Assembly (NCBI GenBank): GCA_030427255.1
Contig: JAUHWY010000006.1
Location: 83,848 to 147,847 of the forward strand
Direction of reading: 5' to 3'
Source of the DNA: Bacteroidia bacterium
GTDB taxonomy: Bacteria; Bacteroidota; Bacteroidia; CAIKAF01
DNA: 64,000 nt
Shown: piece after piece, positions 24,734 through 34,056 of the stretch
Layout of the letters: the number at the start of each line of letters is the position of its first letter
How positions within the stretch are numbered: position 1 is the first letter of the stretch
Made by a program: the position numbers and the translations under genes
The notes under the pieces: generated by a model
What the model was told of the DNA's origin: nothing
Databases searched by the model: none
The model's input: only the letters and a program-made list of their open reading frames with translations

Positions 24734-24841
24734 GTACAATTGGAGTTTATTTAAAACACCAATAAAAATACCAAAAAACATACAGAATATCTGATGTTCC
24801 TCTATCTATTTTGTAATCTGCAACCCCACAGAAACACGGCT

Positions 24842-25906
24842 TTAGGACTCTTCTTCTTCTGGCTCAACGCCTTGCGTGCGACCCGCTAAATATCGGTGCC
24901 ACTTTTCCAAAATGGCAACAAAACCCGGCGGCGGATCCGTCTTAAAAGACATTTCCTCTCCGGTAGCCGGATGAACAAATGCCAGAGATTCGGCATGCAA
25001 TGCCTGCCCGGGAATCAATGCCAAACAATTCTTTATAAACTGCTTGTATTTCGTAGTATCTACTCCCCGTAAAATACGATCGCCACCATAAAATGGATCA
25101 TTAAACAAAGGATGTCCCTTAAACTTTAAATGAACCCGTATTTGATGCGTTCTTCCGGTCTCCAAACGGCAGCGTATTAGACTCACAAAGCCCAAGGGCT
25201 CAATGGTTTCGTAATGGGTTACTGCATGTTTCCCAAAATCCCCTTCCGGGTACACCTTATACAACTGTCTATTGTTCTGATCTCGGCCTATGTTCCCGGT
25301 TATGGTGCCGGTCTCAGGATCAGGCCCCCCCCAACACAGCGCCAAATAGCGCCTATGAATGGTTCTGTGAAAAAACTGAGCCGCCAAATGAGTCATCGCT
25401 TCTTCGGTTCGAGCAATCACCATAACCCCACTGGTATCTTTGTCTAAGCGGTGCACCAGTCCCGGCCTTTGCTCGTCCCCTCCTGGCAAATGCCGCACAT
25501 GATGCAACAAGGCATTTACCAAGGTGCCACTATAATTGCCAACTCCGGGGTGGACCACCATTCCCGCCGGCTTATTAATTACCAAAAGATGATCGTCTTG
25601 GTACAGTACATCTAAGGGAATGTCCTCAGGCTCTAAGCTGTGGTCTTGTGGTGGAGTAGGAAATACCAAACTCACCACATCTCCGGGCTTTACTTTATAA
25701 TTACTTTTTACCGCAACTCCATTCACTTGAAGGCAACCGGCATCTGCTGCTTTTTGAATCCGATTTCTGCTGGTCTTTTCCAACCGAATGGTCAAAAACT
25801 TGTCTACCCGTAAAACAGCCTGACCAGGATCTACCGTAATGCGCTTATGTTCATACAGCTCCTCTTCGAACTGTTCCTCATTTTCCTCCATCGGCTTAGA
25901 ATCCAC
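24842..25906 (-). CDS. rluD: RluA-family 23S rRNA pseudouridine synthase
   Basis: An S4 RNA-binding domain (about residues 30-85; VDKFLTIRLEKTSRNRIQKAA) precedes the pseudouridine synthase domain with HRLDKDTSGVMVIAR (catalytic Asp) and GRTHQIRVHLKFKGHPL. RluD-type enzymes modify helix 69 of 23S rRNA. The assignment to RluD versus another RluA-type enzyme is by length, the S4 domain and neighbourhood: in many Bacteroidota this gene follows ddl and a PASTA gene, as here. It starts 8 bases after the upstream T9SS-cargo gene. Confidence 0.85.
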   Translation of the reverse strand: MDSKPMEENEEQFEEELYEHKRITVDPGQAVLRVDKFLTIRLEKTSRNRIQKAADAGCLQVNGVAVKSNYKVKPGDVVSLVFPTPPQDHSLEPEDIPLDVLYQDDHLLVINKPAGMVVHPGVGNYSGTLVNALLHHVRHLPGGDEQRPGLVHRLDKDTSGVMVIARTEEAMTHLAAQFFHRTIHRRYLALCWGGPDPETGTITGNIGRDQNNRQLYKVYPEGDFGKHAVTHYETIEPLGFVSLIRCRLETGRTHQIRVHLKFKGHPLFNDPFYGGDRILRGVDTTKYKQFIKNCLALIPGQALHAESLAFVHPATGEEMSFKTDPPPGFVAILEKWHRYLAGRTQGVEPEEEES

Positions 25907-25914
25907 CCACTGTT

Positions 25915-28167
25915 TTAATGCATCAGTAATTTTTCGCGGAACTGATGCCCTTCCAAGGTGGTTATTTCAAAAACATACATCCCTTGTGGAACGCCAGGCA
26001 AATGAAAGCTATGCTGACCCGGATTTGCCGCTCCGTGACGCACTTCCCGACCACTTAAATCTACCAAACGCCAAGAGGCTATTTCTGCACCCGTTTGCAC
26101 ATGAACCATGCCCTGATTCGGATTTGGAAAAACCTGCATGCGCTCTTCAGACAATACGGGCTCCTGATTCAACTCGTTCAACCGAAAATCATTGGCAACC
26201 AAGGGCCGAATCATGGCTGCGCCACCTAGATCTAAGGTGTCCCAATCCGAATAAATTCGATAAAACGTATTGTTGGATGCATCGTTGTTTCGGTCAAACC
26301 CTAAATTCACTTTAAAGACTTGACTTTGAGTCCAGCCCACATAAAACGGACCAGAGGACAAGGGCAAAGGCTCCTCCAACACATAGGTCGTAAAGCCATT
26401 GTTTTCGTTTATGCGCCTGGCGTCATTGTCCAAGGGACTTACACCAATCCTAACTCGTTCGGTATACAACGGATCATCATCCAAATTCTTCCAAACAGTA
26501 AGGTCAATATTTCTACTCAGGTTATTTTCTTTAACCGGCGAAAAATACATGCTGATTCCGTACAGAGTATCGGCGAAATTATTTCTGAATTTAACCGCAA
26601 AGGATCCGGGAACTCCAAGCCATACGGCCACTTCAGCCGTACCATCGTCGTAAGCAAAATAATTATGGAAGGGCTGGGTAATGGTAATGGTATCGTTGTC
26701 TAACAGCTTATCTGCATTGAGCTGAGTAAGTATATGTTTTACCGTAAAGGTGGCACTGTCTTGCAATGGAAAATACCCGCCGTTAGCAAAATCGTAGGTA
26801 AAGTCAGGCTGACTCCAACGGCTGAAGTTTGCATAGCCGTTGGTTAAATAAGGTTGAATGATGTTGGTATCCGAAGGCAGTGGGTTGTAGTCCTGAGGAT
26901 ATTGATTAAACAAATTCCCATCGGTATCTCTCACTTCAAATCCATAAGAAATAACTCGAGGAACATCGTCTCTATTGGCAATTTGATTCCGCCATTTTTG
27001 CTCAATTTCCGGCATGGTCACTTGCGTCCAAGGCATGGCGGTGTAGAAACGCAAAAAGTGCGACTGCACATTTACCAAAGCCACGTCCTCTAAGAGGGTA
27101 TCATCAAAGGTTCTGAAGCGGTCCAGCTCCACATAATCTATAGACCAATGATCTTGATTACCACTCCGGTTGGCGTAGTTTACAAAACGAAACTGAAAGC
27201 CACGTCTCAAATATTGAGGCTCCACAATAGGAATTAGGATGGGTCGAAAATCTTGAACCGAATCGCCGGGCAGGGCAAATCTTCGATTCCAGCGACGAGC
27301 CACGGGATCCAAAAACTCCACTACCAAGGAATCTTGCGGTGCGGGGGCATAACCCAAACCCTGAGGTTGAACCCAAAAACTCAAATAAATGGAGTCCGAA
27401 GCCGGATAGGTTAAATCGATAGGTTTGGAAGTTAGGCGATCGGCACGACCGTAAGCCGAAGCCTGAAAATCGTAAGGGGCGCCTAACTCGTCCGTTCCAT
27501 CAAAAGTTGCCACGCCCCAACTGGGAGGGTCTAAGGCCATGGTATTGTTGCGGTAGGTGTAGTGGTCCAACCACACCGACCCGTCATTCAATGGAAAAAA
27601 CACCCGAATAGTGTCTGTGGTATCGGCAGTAACAAAGCCATCGATCAATTGAGGAATGGTATCTACGAGCTGCGTATTCTCGTTATACACCAATCGAAAA
27701 GGACTAAACTCCCAAACCGTAAGCGTATCGTTGGGTCGAAACGGATTTAAGCTGTCGTTATAAAAAACAATTTCATGCACCGGAGTTTGAAAACTATCCA
27801 CAGCACTTCCGGAAATCATATAGGTATAGGCCGGTGTAGTTTTATAATTAAACGGCCATTGCTGCGGCGCCGGAATCACCCGATATTTAGGCCTCACCGA
27901 ATCTCGCGGAGCCGGATACTTCCACGCGTCGTAGCTGGTGTAGCGGTCGGTCGAAAAATCGTCTAAAAAGGGGAGGTTGAGGGTATCGGGCGGAAAAAAG
28001 CGGTTTGACCCGTTGGGGTTGATTATTTCTTGCGGCGCAACATGCTTGAGCGAAACCCGCTGTTGTTTGTTTGGATTGTAATCCAAAGGACCCATAATAA
28101 CCTGAGCATCAGCAAAGTTAGCGCTCAGCAGGGCGAAAAACAATATGGAAATCAGGGCCGATCTCAT
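25915..28167 (-). CDS. Large secreted protein with T9SS sorting domain, function unknown
   Basis: A signal peptide (to about residue 22, NFADAQ) leads a 750-residue beta-rich protein. The first half contains jelly-roll-like segments (FLDDFSTDRYTSYDAWKY, SIYLSFWVQPQG) like choice-of-anchor modules. The last 75 residues (VFPNPNQGMVHV...PQGMYVFEI) are a type A sorting domain, so the protein should be exported through the type IX system. No catalytic motif is seen. It overlaps the PASTA gene start by 4 bases (ATGA) and is 8 bases from rluD, so this cargo sits inside a cell-wall/ribosome operon. Confidence 0.8.
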   Translation of the reverse strand: MRSALISILFFALLSANFADAQVIMGPLDYNPNKQQRVSLKHVAPQEIINPNGSNRFFPPDTLNLPFLDDFSTDRYTSYDAWKYPAPRDSVRPKYRVIPAPQQWPFNYKTTPAYTYMISGSAVDSFQTPVHEIVFYNDSLNPFRPNDTLTVWEFSPFRLVYNENTQLVDTIPQLIDGFVTADTTDTIRVFFPLNDGSVWLDHYTYRNNTMALDPPSWGVATFDGTDELGAPYDFQASAYGRADRLTSKPIDLTYPASDSIYLSFWVQPQGLGYAPAPQDSLVVEFLDPVARRWNRRFALPGDSVQDFRPILIPIVEPQYLRRGFQFRFVNYANRSGNQDHWSIDYVELDRFRTFDDTLLEDVALVNVQSHFLRFYTAMPWTQVTMPEIEQKWRNQIANRDDVPRVISYGFEVRDTDGNLFNQYPQDYNPLPSDTNIIQPYLTNGYANFSRWSQPDFTYDFANGGYFPLQDSATFTVKHILTQLNADKLLDNDTITITQPFHNYFAYDDGTAEVAVWLGVPGSFAVKFRNNFADTLYGISMYFSPVKENNLSRNIDLTVWKNLDDDPLYTERVRIGVSPLDNDARRINENNGFTTYVLEEPLPLSSGPFYVGWTQSQVFKVNLGFDRNNDASNNTFYRIYSDWDTLDLGGAAMIRPLVANDFRLNELNQEPVLSEERMQVFPNPNQGMVHVQTGAEIASWRLVDLSGREVRHGAANPGQHSFHLPGVPQGMYVFEITTLEGHQFREKLLMH

Positions 28168-28814
28168 GGATTCATTCCGTTATTGAAGTTTGAAGGTAAA
28201 CTATTCTCTTCATTATTCAAAACCTCATCTATCAAAAGTGAGTCATCGTCTTGCTCTTTTAGGTCATCAACCACAAGCACAATGGGACTTCCCTTTGGAA
28301 GTTTTTGCCCCAATTTCAGTGCTTTTCCTTTATGCCTAAGCTCAACTATTGGGGGATTCAACTCCATTTTAGGAGGCCTGCCCGACGCAGTAATCACGGC
28401 TTCAATCACCAAGCCTTTGGCCTCAAGCTCTGCACGTGCCACATTAACACTAAAGTTCACCAAATTGGGTAAAGAAACCATGGGAGGCGCGGCAGACCGC
28501 AAAAACAACCGCACTTTTCGCCCCTGTTTCACGTCAACTCCAGCCCGTGGATTTTGGTCTAACACGTGCCCGGCAGGAACAAACGCCAAAAAATCAGGCA
28601 CTTCGTACAGCGTATCGCTCAGCAAACCCTGCAAGTCCAGCGCATCCAACTGCTCCATGGCCTCAGCCTCACTCAGGCCAACCAACTGTGGAACTTCAAT
28701 CGTTTCTCCATGGTTGGTATACCAATGAAAAAAACGAAACGTAAGCCACAGCAACAGCAGCACCGACAGCATGGCCAGCACCACGTTGAGCCAAAAATTC
28801 CTGGAGCGAAGCAT
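28164..28814 (-). CDS. PASTA-domain membrane protein
   Basis: One N-terminal membrane anchor (about residues 8-28) is followed by PASTA domains (VPQLVGLSEAEAMEQLDALDLQG..., about 40-105; SLPNLVNFSVNVARAELEAKGL..., about 112-190) facing the periplasm, and an acidic tail. PASTA domains bind peptidoglycan-type ligands or beta-lactams in other proteins. There is no kinase or transpeptidase domain. The gene order PASTA-rluD near ddl is common in Flavobacteriia and suggests a cell-wall role. A TACTTTCG box about 30 bases upstream could be its promoter. Confidence 0.85.
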   Translation of the reverse strand: MLRSRNFWLNVVLAMLSVLLLLWLTFRFFHWYTNHGETIEVPQLVGLSEAEAMEQLDALDLQGLLSDTLYEVPDFLAFVPAGHVLDQNPRAGVDVKQGRKVRLFLRSAAPPMVSLPNLVNFSVNVARAELEAKGLVIEAVITASGRPPKMELNPPIVELRHKGKALKLGQKLPKGSPIVLVVDDLKEQDDDSLLIDEVLNNEENSLPSNFNNGMNP

Positions 28815-28852
28815 TCCGATAGGCTTAATTCAATTGCAAGACCCGAAAGTAC

Positions 28853-29182
28853 GTTTTTTTTTCGGGTGGTGGATTTTTGGGGGCCTTATCCGGCTCTCCG
28901 CTTTAGCTGTCTCAGGAAAGCTAAGTGGGGCAAACCTTTGGCGGGGCTTGCTAAAGCTCCGCCCGCCTCAGGCGGCCCCACTAAGCTTTCCTTTCGTCAG
29001 GCTATCGCGTCCATCCGGGGCCCAAATCATCTTCCAAAAAAGCATCTCTTCACGGAGCACTGCGCCCCTGACCGCACCGATAGCTGTAGGGTGCAGCCAT
29101 GGAGCAATTCCGGCACCGAAGCGGCCCCGATTCTTCGGGGACCCTGCAGGGCCTGGAATTGCCCATGGGTGGACCCTACACT
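28853..29182. repeat. GC-rich intergenic repeat, divergent copy D, with two large hairpins
   Basis: It shares the T-run/GGGGGCC and CCGGGGCCC ends with the other copies but not their core. AGGAAAGCTAAGTGGGGC (28914-28931) pairs with 28975-28992, with an inner GCGGGGCTT/AAGCTCCGC helix. A second imperfect palindrome, GTAGGGTGCAGCCATGG.. (29086-29114) with ..CCATGGGTGGACCCTAC (29151-29179), lies before the next gene. Confidence 0.6.
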
Positions 29183-29223
29183 AAAGGTAAGGGCAGGAAA
29201 AGGCGCCCAAAACCAAATTTTGC

Positions 29224-29231
29224 TACTTTTA
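29224..29231 (+). promoter_or_regulatory. -7 box 3 bases before the small membrane protein gene
   Basis: TACTTTTA (7/8 to TAnnTTTG) ends 3 bases before ATG 29235. Confidence 0.35.
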
Positions 29232-29234
29232 AGC

Positions 29235-29747
29235 ATGCTTTTGTACGAAGATTCGGTGCGTTGGAACTTGCGTGGTTTCAGGTTTCTCTTGCTTTTGCCC
29301 GGCATGGTTTTTGCCCTGTTTTTTGTGCTGGGTTGGTGCGGTGTTGCTCCTTTTGCGGCTCATGGCCTGCTTTGGCTGTCCCTAAGCATGGCCGCTTGGG
29401 GTATTTTGTTGTTGCTGGTCAGCATGCGCCTGCATTTTAGGCTTGACAATCAATTCCTTAGCTACAAACTTTCGCCTTTGATGCGGGATTTTAAACAAAT
29501 TCGCTTAGCGCAAATTGAACGAGTGGACCATGGGCCTTATAGACCCATCCGCGAATTTGGCGGCTGGGGGCTGCGTTACAACCTGCGTGGTACCAAAGCT
29601 GCGGTGTCGATTTATGGAAGCCGGGGCGTACGGCTGCATCTTAAAAACAATAAGCAATTGCTGCTGGGAACGCCAAGGGATAATGCGCTGGCTGCGGCCA
29701 TTGAGTCCGCCTTGAAGCAAAGCGAGGCAAAGGACAAAAGCTCTTGA
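29235..29747 (+). CDS. Small membrane protein, unknown function
   Basis: The track ORF starts at 28566 but its first 223 codons are repeat and antisense DNA; ATG 29235 is the first start giving a sensible protein. The 170-residue product has two membrane helices (about residues 18-65) and a C-terminal soluble part of about 100 residues with beta character (YKLSPLMRDFKQIRLAQIERV..., TKAAVSIYGSRGVRLHL), which looks like the bacterial PH-domain (DUF304-like) layout. It is 101 bases upstream of ddl. No function can be given. Confidence 0.65.
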   Translation: MLLYEDSVRWNLRGFRFLLLLPGMVFALFFVLGWCGVAPFAAHGLLWLSLSMAAWGILLLLVSMRLHFRLDNQFLSYKLSPLMRDFKQIRLAQIERVDHGPYRPIREFGGWGLRYNLRGTKAAVSIYGSRGVRLHLKNNKQLLLGTPRDNALAAAIESALKQSEAKDKSS

Positions 29748-29836
29748 GTGGTTTAGCCCGATATGAATAAGGCGGTCTGTGCAATACTTTGTTGATTAAA
29801 ATTCTTGCCTGCTGTTGCGGCTGGCGATTTGCCCTC

Positions 29837-29844
29837 TACATTTG
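29837..29844 (+). promoter_or_regulatory. -7 box 4 bases before ddl
   Basis: TACATTTG is a perfect TAnnTTTG match with TTG 19 bases further upstream; it ends 4 bases before ATG 29849, which fits a leaderless mRNA. Confidence 0.55.
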
Positions 29845-29848
29845 AAAT

Positions 29849-30841
29849 ATGAGTGCAAAACCTGTTGTTGCCGTGCTGGCAGGGAGCTATACCGGCGAAC
29901 ATGAAATCAGTTTAAAATCGGCGGCCCGGGTTATGGAGCAAATGGACCGTGAGGCATTTTCCCCTTGGCTTGTGGTGTTTAAAGAAAATACCTGGTGGGT
30001 GCAACTCCCCGAGGGAGAGGAGCTGGAAATTGACGCATCGCTTTGGGAATTTGCCTACGAAGGGCAATTGATTTGTTTTGACGTGGCCTACATTATTATG
30101 CATGGGGTACCCGGAGAGAGCGGTGAAGTGCAGGGCTTGTTGGAAATGTGTGGTCTTCCCTACACCACCCCCGGAGTCTTGGTTTCCTCGCTCACCATGA
30201 ACAAGCAGCTGACCAAAACTTTGGTAGCTTCCTTAGAGATTCCTGTGGCAAAATCCTTGCTGTATCGCGCCAATCAGGCACAAATATCCATTGACGAAGC
30301 GGTGGAGGAGCTAGGCTTACCTCTTTTTGTGAAGCCAAACCATGGAGGGTCCAGCTTAGCTACCTTTAAGGTGAAAAGCAAAACCGAAATGGTAGAGGCT
30401 ATTGAAAAGGCCTTTGAGGTAGACCACGAGGTTCTGGCCGAGGGATTTTTACCGGGCAGAGAGCTAACCTTAGGGCTTTATAAGTTTCAGGATACCTTGA
30501 TTTGCTTGCCGCCTACTGAAATTGTGCCGCACAATGAATTCTTTGACTATCAAGCAAAATACGAGGGCCAATCCGACGAGATAACCCCTGCAAAAATACC
30601 GGAAGAGCTAAGAAAGCAAATGGAAGCCTACAGCAAGGCCATATACTCCTTTTTAAATATTCGCGGTTTGGTACGCATGGACTACATGCTTCACCCGACA
30701 GAAGGTTTAATTTTCATGGAAATCAATACGGTTCCGGGTTTTTCGGAGGCTTCCATTGTTCCGCAACAAATACGCGCTGCCGGACAAACCGAAAAAGAGC
30801 TCATTTCACGCTTGATTTGGGAGGCTTTGGCAGAGCGCTAA
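29849..30841 (+). CDS. ddl: D-alanine--D-alanine ligase
   Basis: Ddl joins two D-alanines for the peptidoglycan stem peptide in the cytoplasm. ATP-grasp features: GSYTGEHEISLKSA (N-terminal substrate loop), PLFVKPNHGGSSLATFKVKS (ATP-binding), GRELTLGLY, and VRMDYML...FMEINTVPGFSEASIVPQ (metal and D-Ala site). The 330-residue length fits. It is divergent from the PASTA-cargo-rluD operon. In related genomes ddl, PASTA and rluD usually run on the same strand, so an inversion may have occurred. Confidence 0.95.
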   Translation: MSAKPVVAVLAGSYTGEHEISLKSAARVMEQMDREAFSPWLVVFKENTWWVQLPEGEELEIDASLWEFAYEGQLICFDVAYIIMHGVPGESGEVQGLLEMCGLPYTTPGVLVSSLTMNKQLTKTLVASLEIPVAKSLLYRANQAQISIDEAVEELGLPLFVKPNHGGSSLATFKVKSKTEMVEAIEKAFEVDHEVLAEGFLPGRELTLGLYKFQDTLICLPPTEIVPHNEFFDYQAKYEGQSDEITPAKIPEELRKQMEAYSKAIYSFLNIRGLVRMDYMLHPTEGLIFMEINTVPGFSEASIVPQQIRAAGQTEKELISRLIWEALAER

Positions 30842-30929
30842 CAACAGCCCGGAGGCTTAAAAAGGAAACCCTTAATTTGATAATCTCAAAAGGTAGCCAA
30901 AGAATATCGACTTTGGGAAAGTGAAATAA

Positions 30930-30954
30930 AAAAGCCGCTCATTGAGCGGCTTTT
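30930..30954. terminator. Bidirectional intrinsic terminator between ddl and coxA
   Basis: AAAAGCCGCTC-ATT-GAGCGGCTTTT forms an 11-bp perfect stem. On the minus strand it runs into TTTTTTATTTC just after the coxA stop; on the plus strand into TTTTCTATTT after ddl. Confidence 0.85.
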
Positions 30955-30962
30955 CTATTTGA

Positions 30963-32783
30963 TTAATGGGTGACTTTGGCTTCTTTTTCCTGTTCGGATA
31001 AGGCCTCATCTTGTGGTATGAAGTCTCGTTCTTCACCGTTCGGTACGCTATAGTCGTAAGGCCAGCGGTGTACGGCAGGAATATCGCCGGGCCAGTTGCC
31101 GTGAATTCCTTTAACCGGAGTAGTCCATTCGAGGGTGGTAGCTTTCCAAGGGTTCTTGGGAGCTTTAGGACCACGGAAGGCACTGTAGAAGAAGTTAAAG
31201 ACAAAGAGGAACTGGACCAAGCCTCCAATGATGGCAAAGATGGAGATGACCACATTTAAGTCAGCAAAGCCGTCGAAGAATTCAAAGTTTTGGTAATAAC
31301 GGCGTGGAACACCGGCCAAACCCATGTAGTGCATGGGGAAGAACACCCCATAAGCAGAGATAATGGTAACCCAGAAGTGTATGTACCCCAACTTTTTGTT
31401 CATCATACGTCCGAACATTTTAGGGAACCAGTGGTAAACCCCTGCAAAGGTGCCAAACATGGAGGCTACGCCCATTACTAAGTGGAAGTGAGCAACCACG
31501 AAATAGGTGTGGTGCAAGTTCACGTCAAGGGCTGAGTCGGCAAGGATGATGCCGGTAAGACCACCGGAGATGAATAGAGATACTACACCAATAGCGAAGA
31601 GCATGCCCGGGGTAAACACAATATTGCCTTTCCAAAGCGTGGTGATGTAGTTAAACGCCTTAATGGCAGATGGAATAGCAATCAACAAGGTAGTGAAGGT
31701 GAACACAGAACCTAACAGGGGATCCATTCCGGTAACGAACATGTGGTGTCCCCAAACAATAAAGGAAAGGAAAGCAATACCCAGCATGGAGCCAATCATG
31801 GCACGGTAACCAAAGATGGGTTTGCGCGAGTTAACCGCCAAAACCTCAGAGGTAATGCCCAAGGAAGGCAATAGAATGATATACACTTCGGGGTGTCCAA
31901 GGAACCAAAACAAGTGTTGGTAAAGCACAGGACTACCACCTGTTTGCTCCATAGCTTGTCCGGAGATGTAGATATCAGACAAATAGAAAGAAGTACCCAT
32001 GGAGCGGTCAAACAACAACAGAAGACCGGCGGCCAAAAGGACAGGGAAGGACAGAAGACCTAAGATAGCGGTAATAAGGAATGCCCAAATAGTGAGCGGC
32101 ATGCGCGTCATAGACATTCCCTTAGTACGCAAGTTTAGTACCGTAGTAATGTAGTTTAGACCACCAATAAGTACGGAAACAATGAATAGAATGATGGAAA
32201 CCAACCAAAGGGTCATACCCAAACCGGAACCGGAGGAAGCCTCAGGCAACGCGGAGAGCGGAGGATATACAGTCCATCCGGCAGAAGCGGGTCCTGTTTC
32301 TACAAAAAGCGAAACCATCATAACCGCACTAGAGGCGAAGAAGAACCAATACGACAGCATATTTAAGAAAGGCGAGGCCATATCGCGCGCTCCCAACTGC
32401 AATGGAATCAGCAAGTTCGAAAATGTACCTGAAAGACCGGCAGTAAGTACCATAAAAATAAGGATGGTACCATGTATGGTTACAGCCGCCAAATAGAAAT
32501 TGGGATCTAATACTCCGTCGGGAGCCCATTTACCTAGAAAAGTCTCTAAAATGGGCATTTCTTGTCCGGGCCATCCCAATTGAAGCCTAAAGAACAAAGA
32601 GAGCAACATACCCACAAGCCCCATAAACATTCCTGTAATCAGGAATTGCTTTGCGATCATCTTGTGGTCTTGCGAAAAAATGTATTTCGTAATGAACGTC
32701 TCTTTGTGATCGTGGTGGTCGTGTGCGTGCTCGTGTCCGTGGATGGACTCTTGAGCGACCTGATTGGATTGAACTTGACTCAT
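30963..32783 (-). CDS. coxA: Cytochrome c oxidase subunit I
   Basis: Subunit I holds the haem a / haem a3-CuB centre that reduces O2 and pumps protons. The start is put at ATG 32783 (track TTG is 21 bases further up). A His-rich, Asp-rich N-terminal tail (HGHEHAHDHHDHK) precedes about 12 membrane helices. The binuclear-centre motif GHPEVYIILLPSLG (CuB His cross-linked to Tyr), WGHHMFVTGMDP (CuB His pair) and VVAHFHLVMGVA (haem a and a3 His) are intact. Last gene of the act-cox operon; the terminator follows 9 bases after the stop. Confidence 0.96.
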   Translation of the reverse strand: MSQVQSNQVAQESIHGHEHAHDHHDHKETFITKYIFSQDHKMIAKQFLITGMFMGLVGMLLSLFFRLQLGWPGQEMPILETFLGKWAPDGVLDPNFYLAAVTIHGTILIFMVLTAGLSGTFSNLLIPLQLGARDMASPFLNMLSYWFFFASSAVMMVSLFVETGPASAGWTVYPPLSALPEASSGSGLGMTLWLVSIILFIVSVLIGGLNYITTVLNLRTKGMSMTRMPLTIWAFLITAILGLLSFPVLLAAGLLLLFDRSMGTSFYLSDIYISGQAMEQTGGSPVLYQHLFWFLGHPEVYIILLPSLGITSEVLAVNSRKPIFGYRAMIGSMLGIAFLSFIVWGHHMFVTGMDPLLGSVFTFTTLLIAIPSAIKAFNYITTLWKGNIVFTPGMLFAIGVVSLFISGGLTGIILADSALDVNLHHTYFVVAHFHLVMGVASMFGTFAGVYHWFPKMFGRMMNKKLGYIHFWVTIISAYGVFFPMHYMGLAGVPRRYYQNFEFFDGFADLNVVISIFAIIGGLVQFLFVFNFFYSAFRGPKAPKNPWKATTLEWTTPVKGIHGNWPGDIPAVHRWPYDYSVPNGEERDFIPQDEALSEQEKEAKVTH

Positions 32784-32807
32784 GACTCGTGCTTGTTCGT
32801 TCAAAAA

Positions 32808-34016
32808 TTAATTATTGTTGGCAAAACGGGTAATCCACCCTTTAGCCGCCAAACGTTCGGTAGTTTCTTGTCCGAAAGTCTTTTTACCGGCCGCCCAAGT
32901 ATCGTAGGCCTCTCCGTCTATAACACGAATTGGTAGCATCATGTTAAAGTGGGTAGCGCCGCAGATGTTGTTGCAATACAGGCGGTATTCGAAATCCGGA
33001 TCGTTGAGTTTCTCCTTCATTTCCTCAGAGGTAATGATGGGCGTGAAGTTAAAGTAGGTTTCTGTGCCGGGTACACAGTACATGTGCACACGGAAATGTG
33101 GCATGTATGCGCTATGGATTACATCTTGAGAGCGCATGGTAAGTTTGATGGGACGATTTACCGGCAAATAAATGGTATCGCGAACAATAACATCGTCATA
33201 GGTAGAAGCAAAAGTCTCTGCTCCGGTTTCGTATTCATATCGGAAACCAGCGATGGTTCGGATCTGGTGAATGATTCTTCTCAGCCTTGTTTTCTCCTTA
33301 CCTAGTTTTTCCTCAGGCAAGAATCCGTTTACAATGCTGGAATCGGTTACCGTGGAGTCTCTGCGCAACAAAGTCATTTGTTCCATGATGGTTTCAGCCG
33401 ACAACAGGCCAAGGATATTGTCGTTGTTGATCATGGTATAATTTGCTTTTCCAAGAGCATTGTCTGCCCCGGAATAGCGGGCGGTCCAATCGAACTGACG
33501 TGCGTAAAGCTCAAGATTGATAGCGCCTTCGTCGTCGTCGGTAATATGACTCCACACGATTAAACCTTTTAGCACCAACACAGCCATAACAACGGCAGGC
33601 ACTAAGGTCCAAATCAGCTCCAAGTTGTTGTTGTGGGCATAGTGTGTAGCTCTGCGGGCTTTGTTGTAGCGGTATTTCCAGCTAAACCAAATAAGCAGCA
33701 CCTGAGTAATTACAAAAGCGATGCTGATTACAATAAAGTTCAAGTTCAACAGGCTATCTACCTCTTCGCCATGGGCGGAAGCAGCTTGAGGAACGAACTG
33801 GTCGTTGTAATACTTAACGGTGAGGTATACGAACATCCCCAACAGCCCTACCAAATAGAGCAGCCAAATAAAGGCATTCAGTTGGTTGTCGGATTCTGAG
33901 ACCTCATGCGCCTTTTGACCACGCAGGGTCGCAGCTGCTTGAATAACATTAAGTAGTCTTGCAGCCGTTAGGACTGTAAGTACAATGAGGGCAATAAGTG
34001 CAATATTCATCAACAT
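32808..34016 (-). CDS. coxB: Cytochrome c oxidase subunit II
   Basis: Subunit II carries the CuA site that takes electrons from cytochrome c or directly from ACIII. Three or four hydrophobic segments in the N-terminal 170 residues are more than the usual two and form an N-terminal extension. The cupredoxin domain has HSAYMPHFRVHMYCVPG and CNNICGATHFNM. The CuA loop reads C-N-N-I-C, with Asn where most families have Glu. There is no fused cytochrome c domain. The gene is followed by coxA. Confidence 0.94.
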   Translation of the reverse strand: MLMNIALIALIVLTVLTAARLLNVIQAAATLRGQKAHEVSESDNQLNAFIWLLYLVGLLGMFVYLTVKYYNDQFVPQAASAHGEEVDSLLNLNFIVISIAFVITQVLLIWFSWKYRYNKARRATHYAHNNNLELIWTLVPAVVMAVLVLKGLIVWSHITDDDEGAINLELYARQFDWTARYSGADNALGKANYTMINNDNILGLLSAETIMEQMTLLRRDSTVTDSSIVNGFLPEEKLGKEKTRLRRIIHQIRTIAGFRYEYETGAETFASTYDDVIVRDTIYLPVNRPIKLTMRSQDVIHSAYMPHFRVHMYCVPGTETYFNFTPIITSEEMKEKLNDPDFEYRLYCNNICGATHFNMMLPIRVIDGEAYDTWAAGKKTFGQETTERLAAKGWITRFANNN

Positions 34017-34056
34017 GGCAAGCTGTTATTGAAACACCGTGGGATTAAAAAAAGTT

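Noticed and set aside
28566-29234. 5' extension of the 393-aa ORF before the small membrane protein
   Set aside because: It is antisense to the PASTA gene and then crosses repeat D; the protein-like part starts at ATG 29235.
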